DNA of 40,566 nucleotides from Bordetella parapertussis. Lineage in GTDB: Bacteria; Pseudomonadota; Gammaproteobacteria; Burkholderiales; SG8-41. Under the pieces are notes generated by a model, which did not search any database, was not told the origin of the DNA, and saw only the letters and a program-made list of their open reading frames with translations. The first letter of the stretch is position 1, and each line of letters opens with the position of its first letter. The position numbers and the translations under genes are program-made. Positions 35,158 to 40,566 of this stretch are shown here, in pieces. The stretch lies in NCBI GenBank assembly GCA_945870465.1, contig CAMBSS010000015.1, forward strand, positions 1 through 40,566, given 5' to 3'.

Positions 35158-36173
35158 CAGGACGGCGTTCCTGCGGGCGGCATTTCATCGGCCATCAACT
35201 CGGCCACGTGCACTATCGGTATCGTGCAGGTCCGCTCGAACGTGGAACGGTCCTCTTCGTTTTCGATGACGATGCGGGAGACATTGCGGCCTTTGAGCAG
35301 CCAGAGCAACTGCTCGTGGTCGGCGGCCGTTTCCCAACCGAAGCGCCGCGGCATGCTGGAAACCGTGGTGGGAATGGCGATGCGCTGCAGGTCGAGATTC
35401 ATCGCGCAGCCGGTTTCCGCGCGCAGCTTGTCGTAGTGTGTGACGAGATTTTCATAGTCGGCATGATAAGCGCGCGGCTCGATCACATACAGGTCGCCGG
35501 CGCGCAGCCGCGCGCGCACGGGCGCGCGCGAACTCAGCGCCGCGCCCAGGCTGACGATCTCGACAGCGGGCAGCCACGCGCGCAGGTGGCGCAGCAGGAG
35601 ACCGTCGGCAACGACGATGGTCTTGTGCTGGCGCAGTGGTGCCAGAAAGCGCTCGATACGCGGCGGCGGCACTGTAGCACCGGTTTCCAGCGCCAGCGCG
35701 ATGTCGGCGCCGTGGTCGTTCGCTATCGCAATGCCGCCCATATCGCCCAAAGATGTGCGCACGCGGGTGAGCAACACCTGGTTCCACGACAAGGCCATGC
35801 CCGACAGCAGCACCGTGGCGGCCGCGGACTTTATCACCAGCTCGCGCGGTTTTTCGGTCTGCATGCGCGTGAGCAGGTTTTCCGTGATGGTCGAAGTCGG
35901 CAGCGCGCGGCGCAGTTCCAGCGCCATGTCGACGAGACCGATGTTCTCTGGACACACCGGCTCGCACGCGCCGCACAGCGTGCACGCCGAGACTGACGGC
36001 GCGATATCGGCGATGGTGGCGCCATGCTGCAGGGCTTTGGCGCGCCCGTGCGGCGTGTAGCGCAGGTCGCGCGTGTGCCGCCACACCGGGCAAACGAGCA
36101 GGCAGAGACTGCAGCCGCTGCATGCGGCGTAAGTCTGTTTGGGCGCAGCCGCGCCGGTCGTCAGGCGCGGCAT
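35157..36173 (-). CDS. Dicluster [4Fe-4S] ferredoxin-type protein
   Basis: A 338-residue protein with two adjacent [4Fe-4S] motifs near the N-terminus: C18-x2-C21-x2-C24-x3-C28-P and C64-x2-C67-x2-C70-x3-C74-P. This spacing is that of GlcF, HdrC and related electron-transfer subunits. The remaining 260 residues lack the CCG domains of GlcF, HdrB or LutA and have only scattered cysteines, so this is an unusual, probably uncharacterised variant. The longer open frame upstream is rejected, since the ATG at 36171-36173 begins the cysteine-rich part and overlaps the stop of the oxidase gene (TGATG). It could relay electrons between the flavin oxidase and the GGR-like protein. Confidence 0.82.
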   Translation of the reverse strand: MPRLTTGAAAPKQTYAACSGCSLCLLVCPVWRHTRDLRYTPHGRAKALQHGATIADIAPSVSACTLCGACEPVCPENIGLVDMALELRRALPTSTITENLLTRMQTEKPRELVIKSAAATVLLSGMALSWNQVLLTRVRTSLGDMGGIAIANDHGADIALALETGATVPPPRIERFLAPLRQHKTIVVADGLLLRHLRAWLPAVEIVSLGAALSSRAPVRARLRAGDLYVIEPRAYHADYENLVTHYDKLRAETGCAMNLDLQRIAIPTTVSSMPRRFGWETAADHEQLLWLLKGRNVSRIVIENEEDRSTFERTCTIPIVHVAELMADEMPPAGTPS

Positions 36174-37723
36174 CAGAAAATCACGTCGCGGTTGAGTATC
36201 ATCGCGGGGTCTGCTGCGCGTTTCAGCGCGAGCTGGCGGTCGACCAGCGCGTCGCCGAACACGCGCCGGATATAGCCCTTCATCATGCCGCCGAAGCGGT
36301 AGTAGCTGGCACCCATGTCGACGCCGATATCGTAGATCGCGTTCTTGAATGATTGCAGGTGGTCGCGGCTGTAGACCGCGGTGCCTATCATCGGTTCGAA
36401 TTCGCAGCCGTAGGCCCAGCCTTCGGCGTCCGGCGGGATGCACGACATTTCGTAATGCGGACGATGGTCGGCGCGCAGCCGGATGCCAACGCAATACAGC
36501 GTGTAATGCGGAAAGTATTTGCGGCACACCGCGTTGCCGCGCTCGACGGCTTCAACGAACTTCTCCGCCGAAGTGGCGATATCCGGTATCACCATTTGGC
36601 GGTTGCCCCAGAATTTCCACACCGCGCGCGAGAACACCACCGTGCGGTCATGCATCACGCCGTCGCGCACGTATTCCGGGCGCCGGAATTCTGGAAAGAG
36701 TTCGCGCTTGCGCTGCCACAGGTACCAGGCTTCGGGCAATTTCCATGGGCGCAGCGCATAACGCACGACGGCGCGCAATGCGAAACCCGTTTCGCCGTGT
36801 CCGCGCAGGCGTGATTGCCATTGCGCCTGGAATGCTGTTTCGCGCTCGACCGAATCGAAGGCCACCAGCAGGTTCACCGCGGAATCCATGATGGTCAGGA
36901 TGCCCGAATAGTCGCTGGCGTCGTTGCGGTCGAGCATCTGCAGGTCTTCGACCGCGGTGCGGAGCCGCGAGTAATAGAAGTAATGCATGCGGATCGGCGT
37001 ATACGGGCGGACCTTAAGCGTCGCCTCGGTGATCACGCCGAACTGGCCGTAGCCGAGGATCGCGCGCTGGAAGAGTTCAGGATTCGCAGTATCGGAACAT
37101 TCGACGATTTCCCCGGTCGGCGTCACGACCTGCAAAGCGATCGCCTGGTCGGCGCTGCAGCCCAGGCGCGGCGAATTGACGTCGATGCCGCCGACGTTGA
37201 GCGAGCCGCCGACCGTTGAAGTCAGATTGAGCGGCGCCGACAGGTAGTCGAGGTTTTCGCGGCGCAGTTCCTCGGCGAGGCTGTGCCAGAAAATCCCCGC
37301 CTGCGTGCGCACCGTCAGCGCCGCGGCGTCGATTTTGATGACGCGGCTCATGCCTGTCATGTCGAGCAATACGCCGCCGAACGCGACCGATTCGCCTTCG
37401 GTGGTGAGGCCGCCGCCGCGCACCGTCACCGGCACGTGATAAGCCTGCGCGGTGCGCAACAGCGCTGAAATATGTACCGCACTGCTGGCAATTACGACGC
37501 CGTGCGGCAGGCCGTATGCGGTGCCGCCGGCGTCGGTCGCAAACGCGCCGCGCGCCGCCATGGATTCGAGCACCTCAACGCCGAGGCCGCCCAGCTCGGT
37601 GGCGAACTCGTTCCAGTTGGCGCCGTGCCAGCGCGCGGGGTTGGTCTGCTGCCGCTTGATGCCTTGCAGCGCATCGGGGCCGACCGGGCAGAGACCGAAG
37701 GTGCCGCTGGGTGCCGTATCCAT
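36173..37723 (-). CDS. FAD-binding PCMH-type oxidase/dehydrogenase
   Basis: A 516-residue flavoenzyme of the PCMH/VAO superfamily. The FAD pyrophosphate site VRGGGLTTEG (101-110) lacks the histidine used for covalent FAD in oxidases with G-H-S. YLSAPLNLTSTVGGSLNVGGI (160-180) is typical of the second FAD-binding segment and resembles cytokinin-dehydrogenase and GlcD-type proteins, followed by QFGVITEATLKVRP. The C-terminal cap domain is divergent and sets the substrate, which I cannot name. It heads the three-gene set with the dicluster protein and the GGR-like flavoprotein, so it is likely a dehydrogenase feeding the Fe-S relay rather than an oxygen-using oxidase. Confidence 0.85.
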   Translation of the reverse strand: MDTAPSGTFGLCPVGPDALQGIKRQQTNPARWHGANWNEFATELGGLGVEVLESMAARGAFATDAGGTAYGLPHGVVIASSAVHISALLRTAQAYHVPVTVRGGGLTTEGESVAFGGVLLDMTGMSRVIKIDAAALTVRTQAGIFWHSLAEELRRENLDYLSAPLNLTSTVGGSLNVGGIDVNSPRLGCSADQAIALQVVTPTGEIVECSDTANPELFQRAILGYGQFGVITEATLKVRPYTPIRMHYFYYSRLRTAVEDLQMLDRNDASDYSGILTIMDSAVNLLVAFDSVERETAFQAQWQSRLRGHGETGFALRAVVRYALRPWKLPEAWYLWQRKRELFPEFRRPEYVRDGVMHDRTVVFSRAVWKFWGNRQMVIPDIATSAEKFVEAVERGNAVCRKYFPHYTLYCVGIRLRADHRPHYEMSCIPPDAEGWAYGCEFEPMIGTAVYSRDHLQSFKNAIYDIGVDMGASYYRFGGMMKGYIRRVFGDALVDRQLALKRAADPAMILNRDVIF

Positions 37724-37788
37724 ATTGCCGGGATTGTTGCCTGTGTTCCGAAAGTCGGATTATCGGGCTTTTTCGCGTCCAGCAGGTC

Positions 37789-38691
37789 TTAGTTGAAGCC
37801 GTACAGCCGTGCCGGGTTGTCGACCAGCACCTGTTTGCGCAGCGCGGCGTCGGCAATCGAGGTGCTGAGCATGTCGGTGAGATCACCGTCGTTTGGCATC
37901 GCGGTCTTTACCATCACGTGAGGCCAGTCGCTGCCCCACACGACCTGGGAAGGGGCCGCCCGCAGCAGCGAGTGCGCGTAGGCACTGGTGTCGGCATGCG
38001 GCAGCGGTTGCGCCGAAATGCGGTAAGGGCCGGTGAGTTTTACCCACGCGCGGCCGGCCTGCATCATGCGCAGCAGCGCCTGGAATCCCGGGTTGCCGGT
38101 GCCGTGGTCGGTTTTCAGGTAACCGAAGTGTCCATATACCGTGGGCACCGGAAAGTCTTCAAGCATCCGGTCGAGATCGGGAAACTCGTCGACGTGCATG
38201 AGGAATTCCATGTGCCAGCCAAAGGGCCGGACCTTGGCCGCGAGTTTTTTCAGCGCCGTGAGCGGCAGCGTGCCCGCCTTGCGGTCTTTGACATCCACGA
38301 TATTGACGCGCACGCCGCGCACACCGGCCTCGTGCATGCGTTTGAGTTCTGCGTCACTGACGTCGTCGGCGACCACTGCAACACCGCGCAGTTTCGCCGG
38401 GGCTGTTTTCATTGCGTCGAGCATGGCGGTGTTGTCGGTGCCGTAGACGCTGGGCTGCACCAGCACCGCGCGCTCGACGCCCAGGGTGGCGAGCATGTGC
38501 TGATAATCGCTCAACAGCGCATCCGGCGGCGTATAAATGCGCTCGGCGAAGTAGGGGTAGCGCGATGCGGGACCGCAGATATGCGCGTGGCAATCGGTGG
38601 CGCCGGGCGGCAGCTTGAAACCGGGCGGCCGCGGATTGGGGTCGAATGCGGCGCACAGCGGCGCGCTGTTTGGCTCGGCAGGGGAACTCAT
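37789..38691 (-). CDS. Amidohydrolase, 2-pyrone-4,6-dicarboxylate lactonase (LigI)-like
   Basis: A 300-residue TIM-barrel metal or metal-independent amidohydrolase of the amidohydro_2 family. H35 and H37 in TDCHAH are the beta-1 ligands, and VVWGSDWPHV provides the beta-8 aspartate. LYTPPDALLSDYQHML-like and GVRGVRVNIVD segments resemble LigI and other cyclic-ester or amide hydrolases. It hydrolyses a lactone or amide; the exact substrate is unknown. It is divergent from a Bug protein gene, a common pairing in which the binding protein imports the hydrolase substrate. It is not overlapped with the flavoprotein trio downstream (65-base gap) but may be cotranscribed with it. Confidence 0.88.
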   Translation of the reverse strand: MSSPAEPNSAPLCAAFDPNPRPPGFKLPPGATDCHAHICGPASRYPYFAERIYTPPDALLSDYQHMLATLGVERAVLVQPSVYGTDNTAMLDAMKTAPAKLRGVAVVADDVSDAELKRMHEAGVRGVRVNIVDVKDRKAGTLPLTALKKLAAKVRPFGWHMEFLMHVDEFPDLDRMLEDFPVPTVYGHFGYLKTDHGTGNPGFQALLRMMQAGRAWVKLTGPYRISAQPLPHADTSAYAHSLLRAAPSQVVWGSDWPHVMVKTAMPNDGDLTDMLSTSIADAALRKQVLVDNPARLYGFN

Positions 38692-38838
38692 GGTTTAATC
38701 TCGGCTCGTTTGTTCCGTAGGCGAATATTAGCAGTTCGTCCCGTGCGGACTCCATGGCCAGGCCTGCAGAGACAGGCCGCGTGAAGTGCAGGCTGCACGT
38801 GCGGCAGAAACCCAGCGAACCAAAGTGACGAGGAGATT
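38692..38838. promoter_or_regulatory. Divergent intergenic region with two dyads
   Basis: The 147-base gap must hold promoters for the amidohydrolase (-) and the Bug gene (+). GGCCTG at 38761-38766 and its inverse at 38773-38778, and GTGCA at 38786-38790 with TGCAC at 38794-38798, are inverted repeats that could bind a regulator. No regulator gene is next to them, and no well-spaced -35/-10 pair is convincing. Confidence 0.35.
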
Positions 38839-39846
38839 ATGGAAATTATCAATTCAGTAACGAGCCTGGCTGCGCGCGCAAGTTGGGCGTTGGCCTTATC
38901 GGTTGCTGGTTTGAGCGTAATGCCGGCATGGTCGCAGGCCAATTACCCGCAGCGCCCGGTGCGCATGGTGGTGCCGTTTGCGCCGGGCGGCGCCTCGGAT
39001 TTTGTCGGCCGCATCCTGCAGCCGAAGATGAGCGACGAACTCGGCCAGCAGCTCGTGATCGACAATCGCGCGGGCGCCGCCGGCAATATCGGCGTCGAGG
39101 TTGCCGCACGCGCCAATGCTGACGGCTACACGTTGCTGCTCGGCAATATCGGCACGATGGCGATCAATCCCGGCCTCTACCTGAAGTTTCCGATCAAGCC
39201 GGTCAACGACCTAATCGGCATTACGCAGGTGGTCGATGTGCCCGGTTCGCTGGTGGTCCACCCGTCGTTGCCGGTCAACAACGTCAAGGAACTGATCGAC
39301 CACATCAAGGCGAACCAGGGCAAGCTCAATTTCGGCTCACCGGGCACCGGCAGCGCCAATCAGCTCGAGATGGAGTTATTTATGCGCTCGACGGGCACCA
39401 AGATGACGCATATCCCGTACAAGGGCGGCGCGGGCCCGGCGGCCATCGCGCTGCTCGGTAACGAGGTGCAGCTGATGTTCGTCACGCTGTCGTCCTCGAT
39501 CTCGTTTGTTAAGCAAGGGCGGTTGCGGGCGCTGGGCGTGGTCGCGCCGAAACGCATCGCGGCAGTGCCCGACGTGCCGACGATGGTAGAATCCGGTTTC
39601 CAGACCATGACGGTCGGCTCGTGGCAGGGCGTATTCGTGCCGAAAGGCGCGCCGCGCGACGTCGTCAAAAAGCTCTATACGGTCGTCATGAAGGTGATGG
39701 AAGACGCCACCGTGAAAAAACGGCTTGGCGACGGCGGCGTGGAAGTCGTGGTCAGCAAATCGCCGGAAGATTTCGGCGCGTTCGTCAAAGCCGAGAATGA
39801 GCGCTGGGCCAAAGTCATCAAGGACGCAGGCGTCGTCGCCGAATAA
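38839..39846 (+). CDS. Bug/TctC-family substrate-binding protein
   Basis: A 335-residue periplasmic binder. The signal peptide is long (MEIINSVTSLAARASWALAL, hydrophobic core, cleavage after AWSQA at about 35). Family motifs follow: YPQRPVRMVVPFAPGGASD, NRAGAAGNIG, DGYTLLLGN, HIPYKGG. It has a strong AGGAGATT site before the ATG at 38839. It is divergent from the LigI-like amidohydrolase and followed by a bicupin gene after 40 bases, so it probably belongs to the transport part of the same catabolic unit. The fourth such protein in this window. Confidence 0.93.
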   Translation: MEIINSVTSLAARASWALALSVAGLSVMPAWSQANYPQRPVRMVVPFAPGGASDFVGRILQPKMSDELGQQLVIDNRAGAAGNIGVEVAARANADGYTLLLGNIGTMAINPGLYLKFPIKPVNDLIGITQVVDVPGSLVVHPSLPVNNVKELIDHIKANQGKLNFGSPGTGSANQLEMELFMRSTGTKMTHIPYKGGAGPAAIALLGNEVQLMFVTLSSSISFVKQGRLRALGVVAPKRIAAVPDVPTMVESGFQTMTVGSWQGVFVPKGAPRDVVKKLYTVVMKVMEDATVKKRLGDGGVEVVVSKSPEDFGAFVKAENERWAKVIKDAGVVAE

Positions 39847-39886
39847 CGCGACAACCAGTTGCATTACAGAGAAAGGAAAGCGCGGC

Positions 39887-40566
39887 ATGGCGTTTCATCG
39901 TTTTGAGAACATCGAAAGCAATTTCCTCACGCCGCATTTGTCGAGCGCGCGCGGGCCGGTGATCGAAGGCAAGTATCTCTACTTCTGCCTCGTGCACAAG
40001 ATTGCCGGCACCGGTTCGGAGCTGCACTACCACCCGAACGAGCTGTTGATTTTCCCGGTGCGCGGCAAGTTGAACGCGATCGTCGGCAAGGACCGCCGCA
40101 TCGCGCCCGTTGGTACTTTCGTGCATGCGCCGGCGTATGCGCGCCATTCGATGCGGGCAACCGAGGATGGCGATTGCTCGTACCTGTATATGAAAGACAA
40201 GACGTGGACGGTGGTGGGTCTCGCCGAAGACGAGGCGGTACCGGACAAGGCGATGACGGTGACGGAAGTGAACAAGAAGTACAACGTCGGCGATCGTGAC
40301 AAACATCAAAAAGCCGAGGGGCAATCGCAGGCCGTGATCGAAGGCATCAACGTGTGCTATTACCCGGTGATCGATGCATTCGATGCGCCAGCGGTGTCGG
40401 CGCGGCGCGCGGACCGCATCGAGGGCGAGCGCCTGGCGTTCAGTTATTTCGAGGCGCGGGCCGGGCAGGACGAAGCCGAAACCAAGGCGGCGCATGAAAC
40501 ATTCTTTTACGTTTTGCACGGTGAACTGAGCGCGCAGTGCAACAGCGAGAAAAAATCGCTGAAGGC
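39887..40566 (+). CDS. Bicupin protein (partial, runs off the window)
   Basis: A reading frame from the ATG at 39887 stays open to the right edge (226 codons and two bases). Cupin domain 1 has LHYHPNELLIFPVRGKL with the H-x-HPNE metal ligands. Domain 2 begins around ARAGQDEAETKAAHETFFYV and has HE plus a C-terminal LHGEL strand. GAAAGGAAAG precedes the start. Bicupins include gentisate and related dioxygenases, oxalate decarboxylases and isomerases, and the missing C-terminus prevents a choice. The position after the Bug protein and next to a lactonase-like amidohydrolase suggests aromatic-acid or lactone catabolism. Confidence 0.85.
   Translation, partial: MAFHRFENIESNFLTPHLSSARGPVIEGKYLYFCLVHKIAGTGSELHYHPNELLIFPVRGKLNAIVGKDRRIAPVGTFVHAPAYARHSMRATEDGDCSYLYMKDKTWTVVGLAEDEAVPDKAMTVTEVNKKYNVGDRDKHQKAEGQSQAVIEGINVCYYPVIDAFDAPAVSARRADRIEGERLAFSYFEARAGQDEAETKAAHETFFYVLHGELSAQCNSEKKSLK

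Overview
The window looks like chromosome from a high-GC betaproteobacterium, most likely Burkholderiales-related. The main clue is four separate Bug/TctC-type periplasmic solute-binding proteins, a family greatly expanded in that order. They sit among many small catabolic operons and a four-gene MdtABC/OprM-type efflux operon. No rRNA, tRNA, CRISPR array, phage gene or transposase was seen. The assignment rests on gene content and codon style only.

Layout. 1-2952: the 3' end of an ADP-forming acyl-CoA synthetase, a small HNH endonuclease gene enclosed by inverted repeat arms, an acyl-CoA dehydrogenase and an SDR oxidoreductase (acyl-CoA/fatty-acid type catabolism). 3031-4005 (-): a Bug protein. 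4216-13397: an RND efflux operon (adaptor with a long charged tail, two different RND pumps, outer-membrane factor) with start/stop overlaps. 13448-16649: an isocitrate lyase/PEP-mutase-family lyase followed by large and small aconitase-type dehydratase subunits, probably one pathway for a substituted malate. 16673-17467: a TPR lipoprotein. 17516-21266 (-): amidase, Bug protein and an AstE-like deacylase. 21505-22883: a GlcG/HbpS-like protein, a cupin, a strong terminator and a decayed dienelactone hydrolase. 22943-25675: a HIBADH-type dehydrogenase, a LysM protein and a CMD-family protein.

25789-32933 is a candidate sugar-acid catabolic locus. It holds a DHDPS-family enzyme (-), an IlvD/Edd dehydratase very like L-arabinonate dehydratase, a RhmA/HpaI-like aldolase, a DASS transporter, an alpha/beta-hydrolase-fold protein lacking its nucleophile serine, and a Bug protein. 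33049-33744 (-) is ChaC. 33949-37723 (-) is a translationally coupled trio that I cannot match to a known pathway: an FAD oxidase, a dicluster Fe-S protein and a geranylgeranyl-reductase-like flavoprotein. 37789-38691 (-) is a LigI-like amidohydrolase, divergent from a Bug protein and a truncated bicupin at the right edge.

The most unusual signal is not a gene. Many intergenic gaps contain a long imperfect palindrome whose arms are built from two to four near-copies of a short word. The words differ between loci (GCAAAGG-, GATGAACGC-, CACAGAGG-, GGTAATGGG-, GAGACGA- and CCCGCGCAGGCGGG-type), but the architecture is the same. One encloses the HNH gene, one is tandemly duplicated between the two dehydratase subunits, and one has become the start of a Bug signal peptide. 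Together they suggest an active or recently active intergenic palindrome system, possibly linked to the HNH nuclease.
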